From Streptomyces sp. NBC_00525 (lineage in GTDB: Bacteria; Actinomycetota; Actinomycetes; Streptomycetales; Streptomycetaceae), in assembly GCF_036346595.1 (NCBI RefSeq), contig NZ_CP107834.1:5394001-5458000 (forward strand): 64,000 nucleotides of DNA. The letters are read 5' to 3'. Each line of letters starts with the position of its first letter. The first letter of the stretch is position 1. Below, piece by piece: positions 41,120 to 49,185 of the stretch. The notes below the pieces were generated by a model that was not told where the DNA came from, ran no database searches, and was given only the letters and a program-made list of their open reading frames with translations. A program made the translations under genes and the position numbers.

Positions 41120-41457
41120 GTGTGGAGCGTTCCCGCGCATCCGTCGACCCTGCCTCTGCAGGGACCAGGACCGTATGAAGCAACAAGACGGAACACCCCC
41201 GGCAGCACGGGGAGGCATGAGCGCTCCTCACTCCCACGCGGAGTCTACTGAGGTTCGCCGCAGCCGCAGCCGCAGCCGCAGCCGACAGCCGACGAAGAGC
41301 ACGTCGCCATGGGAACAAATGTGCCGCCTTGAAGCACCAAGAGTTGGCTGCAAATCTGATGAACGGCAGAGGGGTGTGGGCCATGGGAGGGCCGCAGTCG
41401 ACTGCCGGCCTCGCGTCCGGGGGGACGCCGGGGCACCTCATGGAGGGGAGAATCGCC
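41120..41457 (+). other. Long cas3-cse1 intergenic region with a CRISPR-repeat-like element
   Basis: This 338-bp gap is unusual inside a cas operon. At 41190-41217 it carries a sequence like a degenerate type I-E repeat: GAACACCCCCGG then a CCCCG/CGGGG hairpin and GGGGAGGC. It resembles common Streptomyces repeats more than this array does. An ATG at 41217 directly after that GGGGAGG opens a small frame with an Arg-Ser run (41256-41292, a (CAGCCG)n tract). The purine-rich GGAGGGGAG at 41442-41450 is the cse1 ribosome site. A role as a CreTA-like regulatory module is only a hypothesis. Confidence 0.5.
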
Positions 41458-43146
41458 ATGGACGTCAATGGAGACCTGGTCCACGGCGCGATGCTGACCG
41501 CGGTCGATGTGGACGGCTCCACGCGACAGTCCGGTGTGCTGGACCTGCTGTTCGAATCGCATCGGATTCGGCGCCTGGAACTTCCGGTGCACACCATGAC
41601 GCCGGTGGTGTTACGCCAGTTGCTGCTGCCGGTCGTGTTCGATGCGCTGGGGATGCCGAGGAGCCGGCAGGAATGGGGTGAGCGGTTCCGCCGGGGACGG
41701 TTCTCCGAGGAGGAACGCGCCCGCCTCGGCGCGTACCTGGGCCCCGAGCGGTACGGCGACCGGTTCCGGCTGTTCGATGCCGAGCGCCCCTTCGCGCAGG
41801 TGGCAGGGCTGACCGCGCTGAACGGGGAGACGAAGTCCGCCGCGCAGTTGGTGCCTTCGGTGGCGTCCGGGAACAACGTGCCCCTGTTCAGCGCGCTGAG
41901 CGAGTCGGACGACCTGCTGCTGACACCGGGCGAAGCCGCGCTGTGGCTGCTCCACGTCCACTGCTGGGACACGGCGTCGATCAAGACCGGCGCCGAGGGC
42001 GACCCGCAGGCGAGCAAGGGCAAGACGACCGGAAACCCCACCGGGCCGCTCGGCCAGTTCGGTGTCGTCGTTCCCACCGGAGCGACGCTGTACGACACGC
42101 TGCTGCTGAACACCCCGATCGTGCCGGACGGCCTCAAGGCCGACGACCGGCCGCAGTGGGCCTGGGACGAGCGCCCGGCAAGCATTGGCTGCACGTCACC
42201 GGCAACCCCGGCCTGGTCCCAGCGCCCGGCGAGCGGGTTGTTGGACCTGCTGACCTTCCAGTCGCGCAGGGTGCGCCTGTTCACCTGCGAGACGGAGTCG
42301 GGGGTACGGGTGAACCGGGCCATCGTGTCCGCCGGTGACCGGCTGACACGGACGCCCCAGGACGAGCCGCACACCGCGTGGCAGCACACGGCCAAGCCGA
42401 AGAAGGATCAGCCGCACCAGCGGCCCCGCCGGCACACCTCGGGCCGGGCGGCGTGGCAGGGGCTGAGCACCCTCCTGGCGATGACCCTGCCCGAGCAGAG
42501 CGACGGCCCCTACACCTCATCGCTGCTGCGGCAGATCGGGGACCTCCAGGCCGATCGGGTGCTGCCCCAGGGATACCCGCTCGGTGCGGAGACATCGGGT
42601 CTGGAGTACGGCACGCAGTCCGCCGTGGTGGAGAACGCGATCGGCGACGACGTGCCCCTGCCCGTCAACGCGCTCCTCGCCCAGGACAAGTGGCTGCGCG
42701 CGGCCCTGCTGGAGTGCGTCGACCAGGCGGACCAGGTCGCTCGGGCCCTCGACGGTCTCAACAACGATCTGCGGCGCGCCGCAGGCGGTGACCCGCTGCC
42801 CAGGGACAAGGGCAGCAGGCCGTCCGCCGCGTTCCTCCACTCCCTCGACCGGACCATGCGGCGCCTCCTCGTCGGCCTGCGGACCGTGGGGGACGACGGC
42901 GATCTCCTCGAACGAGCCCAGCTGGCCTGGGAGCAATCCCTGCGGATCGCCGCGGACAGGGAAGCCGGCCTGCTCCTCGCGGCCGTCCCGCCGCGCGCCG
43001 TCGTGGGCCGCACGGTCAGGATCGGTGACAAGGAGTTCGTGTACCGCAGCGGCAAGGCCGTTGGCCACTTCCGGGCGAAACTCGGCGCGATTCTGGGACG
43101 GGTCGCGGCCGTACACGGCACCGAGGCAGAGGAGGCCGCGGCATGA
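41458..43146 (+). CDS. cse1: Type I-E Cascade large subunit Cse1/CasA (Cas8e)
   Basis: This 562-residue large subunit recognises the PAM and recruits Cas3. Position in the operon, length and segments such as HRIRRLELP, LRQLLLPVVFDAL, FRLFDAERPFAQV, LLHVHCWDTASIKTG and RTPQDEPHTAWQ fit the Cse1 family. The usual N-terminal PWI(P/T)V element is degraded (GAMLTAV). The ATG at 41458 is chosen because of the excellent GGAGGGGAG 7 bases before it; the frame stays open to 41329. Codon 52 is TTA (41611-41613), so Cascade assembly should depend on the bldA leucyl-tRNA. The stop overlaps the cse2 start (ATGA). Confidence 0.9.
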   Translation: MDVNGDLVHGAMLTAVDVDGSTRQSGVLDLLFESHRIRRLELPVHTMTPVVLRQLLLPVVFDALGMPRSRQEWGERFRRGRFSEEERARLGAYLGPERYGDRFRLFDAERPFAQVAGLTALNGETKSAAQLVPSVASGNNVPLFSALSESDDLLLTPGEAALWLLHVHCWDTASIKTGAEGDPQASKGKTTGNPTGPLGQFGVVVPTGATLYDTLLLNTPIVPDGLKADDRPQWAWDERPASIGCTSPATPAWSQRPASGLLDLLTFQSRRVRLFTCETESGVRVNRAIVSAGDRLTRTPQDEPHTAWQHTAKPKKDQPHQRPRRHTSGRAAWQGLSTLLAMTLPEQSDGPYTSSLLRQIGDLQADRVLPQGYPLGAETSGLEYGTQSAVVENAIGDDVPLPVNALLAQDKWLRAALLECVDQADQVARALDGLNNDLRRAAGGDPLPRDKGSRPSAAFLHSLDRTMRRLLVGLRTVGDDGDLLERAQLAWEQSLRIAADREAGLLLAAVPPRAVVGRTVRIGDKEFVYRSGKAVGHFRAKLGAILGRVAAVHGTEAEEAAA

Positions 43147-44306
43147 CGTCCACCCGGACACGGCCGTTCTTCTGGGAGGAGGCTGCCGAGGATTGGGAAG
43201 CGAAGCAGCGGGCGGGACAGCCTTCGGAATTCTCCGAGTACGTCGTGCGCAAGCTCAGGGCCGTGCGTGAAGGCGTGGGCCGGGAGCCGGGCTCCGTCGC
43301 GTCGATGCGATCCGTCCACCGCGTCTTCCTCCGGGACGAGGACCTGGACAGCCTCCCGCACTCGTACGTCGCCGAGCACTACGCGTTGACCCTGTTCGGT
43401 CTGCACCAGCACGCCTCGTCCGAGCCCGTGCACCGGCGCGGCGTCGGGCTTGGCACCGCGTTTCTGCGGCTGTGGCGCATGGAACCGCAGGCCCGGCCCG
43501 CTCGGGAGCGGCGACTGCTCGCGGCCGCCTCCGCCCAGGACGTGCACGAACTGGCGCAGCACCTCCAGCGCCTCGTGCCCCTGCTGCGGCAGGCGAGTAT
43601 CGGCCTGGACTACACGCGGCTGTTCTTCGAGCTGCAACAGTGGGACGGACCGAAGCGGGACCGTACGCTGCGGGCCTGGGGCTTCCAGTGCACCGACCCC
43701 GGCACTCCCGCCCCACCATCCGGTGACGAGGGCGGGCCGCGCTCCGACGCCGACAGCGCGTCCGCACCGTACTGGGTGACATACGACCCCAAGAGCCGGG
43801 ACGCCGCCGCCGACCTGGCCGCGCTGCGCTCGGGCATCGGGCGTGAGGCGGGCACGGTGCCCGCCATGTGGACCTTCCACCGCATCCATATGGAGCCCGA
43901 ATGGCGTGACAGGGGAGCTCTTACGCGGGATCTGAAGGCCGAACACGCGGCGCTCACCCTCTTCGCCCGTCACCAGCAGGCCCAAGAGCACCGGATGCAC
44001 ATCAAGGGTTACAGTCCGGGCACCGCTGTCGGCTTCCTTGCCAGGCAGGCGGCGGAGGGCAAGGGCACGGGCGCCACCACCGCACTGGAACGGCGCTTCG
44101 GCGTCCTGCTCACCTCCAACGACTTCGACGAACTCGTCATGCATATGCGATCACTCGTACCGCTGCTGAACCAAGCCGGCATCGGCCTCGACTACGACCT
44201 GATCCGCAAGGCCCTGCGTTCCTGGGACGACCCGCGTCGTCCGGACGCAGCCGCGTCCTACCGGCAGCGCTGGGAGCGCGACTTCCATACCGCGAACAAG
44301 CCCTGA
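43143..44306 (+). CDS. cse2: Tandem-duplicated Cse2/CasB (two Cse2 domains in one chain)
   Basis: This 387-residue protein sits where the small Cascade subunit Cse2 (normally about 160-220 residues) should be. It contains two homologous halves. The first (about 30-185) and second (about 225-378) align along their length: VREGVGREPGSV with LRSGIGREAGTV, AEHYALTLFGLHQ with AEHAALTLFARHQ, and LVPLLRQASIGLDY with LVPLLNQAGIGLDY. A linker of about 35 residues rich in Pro/Ser/Asp (DPGTPAPPSGDEGG) joins them. Cse2 is present as a dimer in Cascade, so a covalent dimer is a reasonable interpretation. The ATG overlaps the cse1 stop. Confidence 0.93.
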   Translation: MTSTRTRPFFWEEAAEDWEAKQRAGQPSEFSEYVVRKLRAVREGVGREPGSVASMRSVHRVFLRDEDLDSLPHSYVAEHYALTLFGLHQHASSEPVHRRGVGLGTAFLRLWRMEPQARPARERRLLAAASAQDVHELAQHLQRLVPLLRQASIGLDYTRLFFELQQWDGPKRDRTLRAWGFQCTDPGTPAPPSGDEGGPRSDADSASAPYWVTYDPKSRDAAADLAALRSGIGREAGTVPAMWTFHRIHMEPEWRDRGALTRDLKAEHAALTLFARHQQAQEHRMHIKGYSPGTAVGFLARQAAEGKGTGATTALERRFGVLLTSNDFDELVMHMRSLVPLLNQAGIGLDYDLIRKALRSWDDPRRPDAAASYRQRWERDFHTANKP

Positions 44307-44347
44307 ATTCACCGACCGGAGACGGCCGCCCGCCCGGCCGCCCCGGC

Positions 44348-44387
44348 GCGTACGCGGGACGTCGTCCCGAAGGAACCCCGCGTACGC
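44348..44387 (+). promoter_or_regulatory. Inverted repeat in the cse2-cas7 gap
   Basis: The arms GCGTACGCGGG (44348-44358) and CCCGCGTACGC (44377-44387) are perfect complements with an 18-base loop. They lie in the only large gap (152 bp) between Cascade subunit genes. The hairpin may be an mRNA processing or stabilising element that raises Cas7 relative to Cse1/Cse2, or an operator for a second promoter. Confidence 0.55.
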
Positions 44388-44458
44388 CCCACCGCTTCGA
44401 CTCTCACACCCGCGTGCCGCCACGGGCGGCGCGCCCCACGTCTTCAAGGAGCCGCGCC

Positions 44459-45667
44459 ATGAACCAGCCGCACCTGTTCGTCGAGGTCCACATCCTGCAG
44501 AGCCTCCCGCCGTCCAACGTCAACCGGGACGACAGCGGTACCCCCAAGCAGGCCGTCTTCGGAGGCGCCCGGCGCGCCCGCGTCTCCTCGCAGGCGTGGA
44601 AGCGGGCCACCCGTACCGAGTACGCCCGGCAGGTGCCCGAGGCCGACCGGGCCACTCGCACCAAGCGCATCGCCACCCTGCTCACCGAGCGGCTCGCCCG
44701 GTCCGCCGACAAGGGCGGAGCCGGCCTCGCCGCGGAGCAGGCCGACCGTCTGGCCACCGCGCTTCTCGAACCGCTCGGGATCGCCAAGTCGGCGAAGAAG
44801 GACGATCAGTCGGCGTACCTGCTGTTCTTCGGCAAGAAGCAGCTCGATGACCTGGTGGCCGCACTCGACGGCCGTGCCGCCGAACTGGCCGCCCTGCCCG
44901 CCGACGAGCTGAAGGCGGAGGTGAAGAAGCTCCCCGTCGTCCAGACGCTGTCCACCGGGCACCCGGCGGAGGTCGCGCTCTTCGGCCGCATGGTCGCCGA
45001 CCTGCCCGCGCTGAACGTGGACGCCTCCGTGCAGGTCGCGCACGCCCTGTCCACCCACGCCGTGCGTACCGAGTTCGACTACTTCACCGCGGTGGACGAC
45101 GAGAAAGCCGAGGACCACGGGGCCGAGATGATCGGCACCGTCGAGTTCAACTCCTCCACCCTGTACCGGTACGCGGTCCTGGGCGTGCACCAGTTGCGCG
45201 ACAACCTCTCCGACGCCGCCGAGACCCGCGACACGGCGGTCCGCTTCGTCGAGGCGTTCGCACGCTCCATGCCCACCGGACACCAGAACTCCTTCGCCCA
45301 CCGCACCCTGCCCCACCTGGTCCTGCTGACCGTCCGCACCGACCAGCCGGTCAACCTGGTCTCCGCCTACGAGGAGCCCGTCACCGGCACCACCGGCCTC
45401 GCCGAACAATCCGCTGTCCAGCTCGCCGAAGAGCTCAAGAAGGTCGGCGAGACCTGGGGCAACAAGCCGCTGCGTACGCTGGCCACCTACACCGCCGAAA
45501 AGGACAAGGTCACCGACGCGTTCGGCCCCTCCCTGTCCTTCCCCGCCCTCCTCGACGCCCTGGGCGCCCTGGTCGGCGACTGGCTCGACGGCGGAGAGGC
45601 GGCTGTGGCCGGCGACGGCGGAGAGGCGGCTGTGGCCGGCGACGGCGCGGAGGCCGGTGCCCGATGA
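44459..45667 (+). CDS. cas7: Type I-E Cascade backbone subunit Cas7/CasC/Cse4
   Basis: This 402-residue RAMP protein forms the crRNA-coating backbone of Cascade. The family start HLFVEVHILQSLPPSNVNRDD and GGARRARVSSQAWKRATR are present, with ATHAVRTEFDYFTAVDD-like thumb region, MIGTVEFNSSTLYRYAVL and PTGHQNSFAHRTLP downstream. The length is slightly long because of a C-terminal tail with two copies of GGEAAVAGD. The ATG at 44459 has AAGGAG 7 bases upstream; an earlier in-frame ATG at 44414 has no such site. The stop overlaps cas5 (ATGA). Confidence 0.95.
   Translation: MNQPHLFVEVHILQSLPPSNVNRDDSGTPKQAVFGGARRARVSSQAWKRATRTEYARQVPEADRATRTKRIATLLTERLARSADKGGAGLAAEQADRLATALLEPLGIAKSAKKDDQSAYLLFFGKKQLDDLVAALDGRAAELAALPADELKAEVKKLPVVQTLSTGHPAEVALFGRMVADLPALNVDASVQVAHALSTHAVRTEFDYFTAVDDEKAEDHGAEMIGTVEFNSSTLYRYAVLGVHQLRDNLSDAAETRDTAVRFVEAFARSMPTGHQNSFAHRTLPHLVLLTVRTDQPVNLVSAYEEPVTGTTGLAEQSAVQLAEELKKVGETWGNKPLRTLATYTAEKDKVTDAFGPSLSFPALLDALGALVGDWLDGGEAAVAGDGGEAAVAGDGAEAGAR
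45587..45640 (+). repeat. Two perfect 27-bp direct repeats at the cas7 3' end
   Basis: A 27-bp unit is present twice in a row (45587-45613 and 45614-45640), encoding GGEAAVAGD-type peptides in the Cas7 tail. It is in frame and likely a recent slippage duplication in a disordered tail. Confidence 0.85.
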
Positions 45668-46464
45668 CCGGCACCGACTACGCGGTCCTGCTGCTCCGGC
45701 TCGCCGCCCCCTTGCAGTCCTGGGGCGGCCCCTCCCGCTACAACCGGCGCGAAACGCGTCCCCAGCCCACCAAGTCCGGGGTCCTCGGCCTCCTGGCCGC
45801 CGCCGAAGGCCGCGACCGCGCGGCGTCCATCGCCGACCTGGTCGGACTGCGGCTCGGCGTCCGGGTCGATCAGCCCGGCTCCCTGCTCCGCGACTACCAC
45901 ACGTACAGCGACTACCGGGGGGTGCCGCTGCTGTCGGCCAAGACCAACGCAAAGGGGCAGCAGACCCGGACCACACCCGCCAAGTACACGGGCGTCACCC
46001 AGCGTTTCTACCTTCAGGACGCCGTCTTCGTCGTGGCCCTCCGCGGCCCGAAGCCCCTCGTGGCGGGACTGGAGAAGGCCGTCCGGCATCCCGTCCACCC
46101 GCTCTCCCTCGGCCGCCGCTCCTGCCCGCCCACCGGCCCCGTCAGCCTCGGCCTGCGCCCCGACACCGGGCTGGAGGAGGCGCTGAAAGAGGTGCCGTGG
46201 AAGGCGGGCGAGCACCGCCGCCGCCAGGTCCGGGACGCCACCGTGTCCCTGGAGGCCACCGTGGAGGACCCGGCGGGCGACCACCTCGCCGTGGACGTCC
46301 CCGACACCTACGACCTCAAGACCGGAACCACCTTCGGCCGCCGCGCCGTGCGCCATCTGTGGGTCACCGTGCCCACCGGACACGCCGAGCCGCCGCAGTC
46401 CGCGCAGGACACCGGTCCCACCGGCCAGTCCGGCCACGACCCGTTCGCCCTCCTGGGCTGGTGA
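45664..46464 (+). CDS. cas5: Type I-E Cascade subunit Cas5/CasD
   Basis: This 266-residue RAMP protein binds the 5' handle of the crRNA and links Cas7 to Cse1. Typical Cas5e segments are LLLRLAAPLQSWGGPSRYNRR at the start, PTKSGVLGLLAAAEGRDR, DYHTYSDYRGV, LQDAVFVVALRG and LGRRSCPPTGP. It has an ordinary length with a short proline/glutamine-rich C-terminal tail. The ATG overlaps the cas7 stop, and cas6e starts 4 bp downstream. Confidence 0.94.
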   Translation: MTGTDYAVLLLRLAAPLQSWGGPSRYNRRETRPQPTKSGVLGLLAAAEGRDRAASIADLVGLRLGVRVDQPGSLLRDYHTYSDYRGVPLLSAKTNAKGQQTRTTPAKYTGVTQRFYLQDAVFVVALRGPKPLVAGLEKAVRHPVHPLSLGRRSCPPTGPVSLGLRPDTGLEEALKEVPWKAGEHRRRQVRDATVSLEATVEDPAGDHLAVDVPDTYDLKTGTTFGRRAVRHLWVTVPTGHAEPPQSAQDTGPTGQSGHDPFALLGW

Positions 46465-46468
46465 CCGC

Positions 46469-47266
46469 ATGCCATACCTGTCGAAGATCACCCTCAACCC
46501 GCGCCGCCGGGCCGCCGTCTCCCTGCTCGCCAACCCGCACCGGCTGCACGCCGCCGTACTGAACGGGCTGGCCGTCCAGCCCGTCACGGAACGCGTCCTG
46601 TGGCGACTGGAGAACAACCGCCCCCATCAGGCGGAAGTCCTCGTCCTCACCGAGAGCCGGCCCTCCTGGGCGCAGCTCGTCGAGGACGCCGGCTGGCCCG
46701 GAGCCGACGGGGGCGATCCGCTCATCGCCGACTACACGCCCCTGCTCGACCGCTTGGCGCACGGCCGTGAATTCGGCTTCCGCCTCACCGCCAACCCCGT
46801 ACACAACGTCCTCGCACCCGCCCGGCCCAGCGAACAACAGGCCGCCCGTCTCAAGGAAGGTGCCGACAAGGGCGGCCGGCCGCGTGGCTTCCGCCTCGCC
46901 CACCGCACCGTGGCCCAGCAGATCGGATGGCTCCTCCAGCGGTGCGAGCGCCACGGTTTCACCATCCCCGACGCCACCGCGACGCCGCCCGCCCCCGGTT
47001 TGCGCGAGCCCGCCGCCGACGACCGGGAACCGTCGCCGGGGCCGGCGGTCGCCGTCGTCGGCCGGGACATCCTGCGCTTCAGCAAGCGGAAGGACGGGCC
47101 GCGCGTCACCCTGTCCACGGCCACCTTCGAAGGACGGCTGCGCGTCACCGACCCCGACGCCCTGCGGGCCTGCCTGCTCGGCGGCATCGGCCCCGCCAAG
47201 GGCTACGGCCAGGGACTCCTCACCCTGGCCCCGCTCCGCACCACCGAGGAGGTGACCCATGGCTGA
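46469..47266 (+). CDS. cas6e: crRNA endoribonuclease Cas6e/CasE
   Basis: This 265-residue RAMP nuclease cleaves pre-crRNA within the repeat hairpin and stays bound to the 3' stem. It shows the N-terminal catalytic histidine in NPHRLHAAVL, RVLWRLENNRP, EFGFRLTANPVHN and the glycine-rich loop GGIGPAKGYGQGLLTLAP near the C-terminus. Its substrate is presumably the CCCCGC/GCGGGG stem of this array. The stop overlaps cas1 by eight bases. Confidence 0.94.
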   Translation: MPYLSKITLNPRRRAAVSLLANPHRLHAAVLNGLAVQPVTERVLWRLENNRPHQAEVLVLTESRPSWAQLVEDAGWPGADGGDPLIADYTPLLDRLAHGREFGFRLTANPVHNVLAPARPSEQQAARLKEGADKGGRPRGFRLAHRTVAQQIGWLLQRCERHGFTIPDATATPPAPGLREPAADDREPSPGPAVAVVGRDILRFSKRKDGPRVTLSTATFEGRLRVTDPDALRACLLGGIGPAKGYGQGLLTLAPLRTTEEVTHG

Positions 47267-48287
47267 ACCGTGGTGGCGGACCGGGCCCCAGGACATCCAC
47301 CGGCTGGAGGACCGCATCAGCAGCCTCTACGCCGAACGCTGTCACATCGACCGCGACGACAACGCCATCGTCCTGGTCAACAAGGCGCGTACCGTCCACG
47401 TCCCGGCGGCCTGGCTCGCAGTCCTCCTGGTGGGCCCCGGCAGCCGCATCACGCACCCCGCCGTCACCCTGCTCGCCGACTCCGGCACCGCCGTGTGCTG
47501 GGTCGGCGAACACGGCGTACGCCTCTATGCCGCCGGTACCGGCACGGCGCGCGGCTCCCAGCTCCAGCTCCGCCAGGCATGGCTGGTCACCCGCCCCAAG
47601 GAACGCGTCGCCGTGGCCCGCCGCATGTACGAGATGCGCTTCACCGGCGAGGACACCACTGGCCTGACCCTCCAGCAGCTCCGGGGCCGGGAAGGCACCC
47701 GCGTCCGCCGTCTCTACGCCGAGCACTCGGCGCGCACCGGCGTACCGTGGGTCAAGCGCGACTACAAGCCGGGTGACGCCTTCGCGGCCGGCGACGACGT
47801 CAACCGGCTCCTGTCCGCGGCGAACTCCGCCCTCTACGGCATCAGCCACGCCGCGATCACGGGGCTCGGCGCCAGCCCCGCCCTCGGGTTCGTCCACACC
47901 GGCAACGCGCTCTCCTTCGTCATGGACATCGCCGATCTCTACAAGGCGGAATACACCATCCCGCTGGCCTTCGACCTCGCCGCCCAGGGCCTGACCTCGG
48001 AACGCGACGCGCGCACCGCGTTCCGCGACGCCGTCGTCAAGGGCAAACTGCTGCCCCGCATCGTCACCGACATCAAACGGCTGCTCGTACGCGAAGGAAC
48101 CGAACTCTCCGACGAGGATCTCGGAGCCCTGTGGGACGACGGTGACACCGTCGTCAGCAGCGGCCGGAACTGGAGCGCCGCCGACCACCTCGACATCATT
48201 CCGGAACCGGAACCGGAACCGGAACCGGAGCCGGAACCGGAACCGGACGAAAGACACGGCTCCGGCGACGAGGAGGCGGCGTCGTGA
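47259..48287 (+). CDS. cas1: CRISPR integrase Cas1 (type I-E)
   Basis: This 342-residue integrase inserts new spacers with Cas2 at the leader end. Residues 1-300 match Cas1e: active-site glutamate in RVRRLYAEHS, histidine in LGFVHTGNALSFVMDIADLYK, and the aspartate just after it. The C-terminal tail (about 310-330) is a run of alternating Glu-Pro encoded by a GGAACC-type hexanucleotide repeat, an unusual appendage. The ATG overlaps cas6e, and the stop overlaps cas2 (GTGA). Confidence 0.95.
   Translation: MAEPWWRTGPQDIHRLEDRISSLYAERCHIDRDDNAIVLVNKARTVHVPAAWLAVLLVGPGSRITHPAVTLLADSGTAVCWVGEHGVRLYAAGTGTARGSQLQLRQAWLVTRPKERVAVARRMYEMRFTGEDTTGLTLQQLRGREGTRVRRLYAEHSARTGVPWVKRDYKPGDAFAAGDDVNRLLSAANSALYGISHAAITGLGASPALGFVHTGNALSFVMDIADLYKAEYTIPLAFDLAAQGLTSERDARTAFRDAVVKGKLLPRIVTDIKRLLVREGTELSDEDLGALWDDGDTVVSSGRNWSAADHLDIIPEPEPEPEPEPEPEPDERHGSGDEEAAS
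48200..48247 (+). repeat. Hexanucleotide (CCGGAA)n repeat in the cas1 tail
   Basis: About eight near-perfect copies of a CCGGAA/CCGGAG hexamer encode a Pro-Glu stretch at the C-terminus of Cas1. Copy number may vary between strains without breaking the frame. Confidence 0.85.
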
Positions 48288-48610
48288 GCGCCGGTACGAC
48301 CGTGGTCGTCCTCGTCGCTGCCCCGGCCGGTCTGCGCGGGCACCTCACCCGGTGGTTCACCGAAGTCGCCGCAGGCGTCTACGTCGGCAACCCGAACCCC
48401 CGCATCCGCGACCGGCTGTGGAACGTTGTCGCCGACCGCATCCACGACGGCCAGGCCGTCATGATCGAACCCGCGACGAACGAACAGGGCTGGACCGCCC
48501 GCACGGCCGGCCGCGACCGGTGGTCCCCCGTGGACTTCGACGGCCTCACCCTGATCGCGCGCCCCCGCCAGGGCGGCCGGCCCTGGCGTCCGACCGCCGA
48601 GACGAAGTAA
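48284..48610 (+). CDS. cas2: Type I-E Cas2
   Basis: This 108-residue adaptation protein forms the Cas1-Cas2 integrase scaffold. It shows the Cas2e start TTVVVLVAAPAGLRGHLTRWF, EVAAGVYVGNPNPRIRDRLW, and the GWTARTAGRDRW region of the beta-hairpin extension. GTG at 48284 overlaps the cas1 stop. It is the last gene of the cas operon, 80 bp before an unrelated gene. Confidence 0.94.
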   Translation: MSAGTTVVVLVAAPAGLRGHLTRWFTEVAAGVYVGNPNPRIRDRLWNVVADRIHDGQAVMIEPATNEQGWTARTAGRDRWSPVDFDGLTLIARPRQGGRPWRPTAETK

Positions 48611-48690
48611 CCCCGCCGACCGGCACACCCGTCGCACCGCGCCCCTCGGATTCCGACCAGCGGAACCGGTTCGCTGAATAGGATGCGCAC

Positions 48691-49185
48691 ATGTCCCACA
48701 ACATCTGCGCCCTCATCGTGGCCGGAGGGGTCGACGTCGATCAGGCCCGCACAGTGGGGCTGCGCGCCGCCTTCGTACGCGAGGGCGTGAGCGTGTTCCC
48801 GATTGATCACTTTTTCTCCGCATACTGGGCCGCGGTACGCGGTAACAGCGCCAGGCTTGATCTTCCTGACGGCCTGAGCGATACGTTCCCGACAGAGGCG
48901 GTGTTGCGTGACCTCGTCTGCGAGGTGACCGGCACGGGCAGGCCGCAGTTCGCGATCATCCAGACAGATTATTTCGGGGGCCTCGGTGGCCAGTGGGCCG
49001 CAGCGTTCCGCGGCGAAGAGCGGTTGACGCCTGCTGGGGCATCGATCAACCAGGCGCTTGCGGCACTCGGTGTCAGGGCGACAGATTCCCTGGATGAGTT
49101 CGACGTGATCGGCCTCGGCGAGTTCCGCCGCAACCCTGATTTCCTTGAAAACTACGTCGACCTGTGTGACGAACTGGGCGTGTAG
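48691..49185 (+). CDS. Conserved hypothetical protein downstream of cas2
   Basis: I do not recognise a named family for this 164-residue cytoplasmic protein. It shows VSVFPIDHFFSAYWAAVRG, TGRPQFAIIQTDYFGGLGGQ and DEFDVIGLGEFRRNPDFLENY, with a mixed alpha/beta composition and no signal peptide or membrane segment. The codon use and Shine-Dalgarno (TAGGA, 8 bases before the ATG) indicate a real gene. It reads with the cas operon but is separated by 80 bp and may be independent. Confidence 0.75.
   Translation: MSHNICALIVAGGVDVDQARTVGLRAAFVREGVSVFPIDHFFSAYWAAVRGNSARLDLPDGLSDTFPTEAVLRDLVCEVTGTGRPQFAIIQTDYFGGLGGQWAAAFRGEERLTPAGASINQALAALGVRATDSLDEFDVIGLGEFRRNPDFLENYVDLCDELGV

Noticed and set aside
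38135..41218. Long antisense frame opposite cas3
   Set aside because: Shadow frame; cas3 motifs are all in the sense frame.
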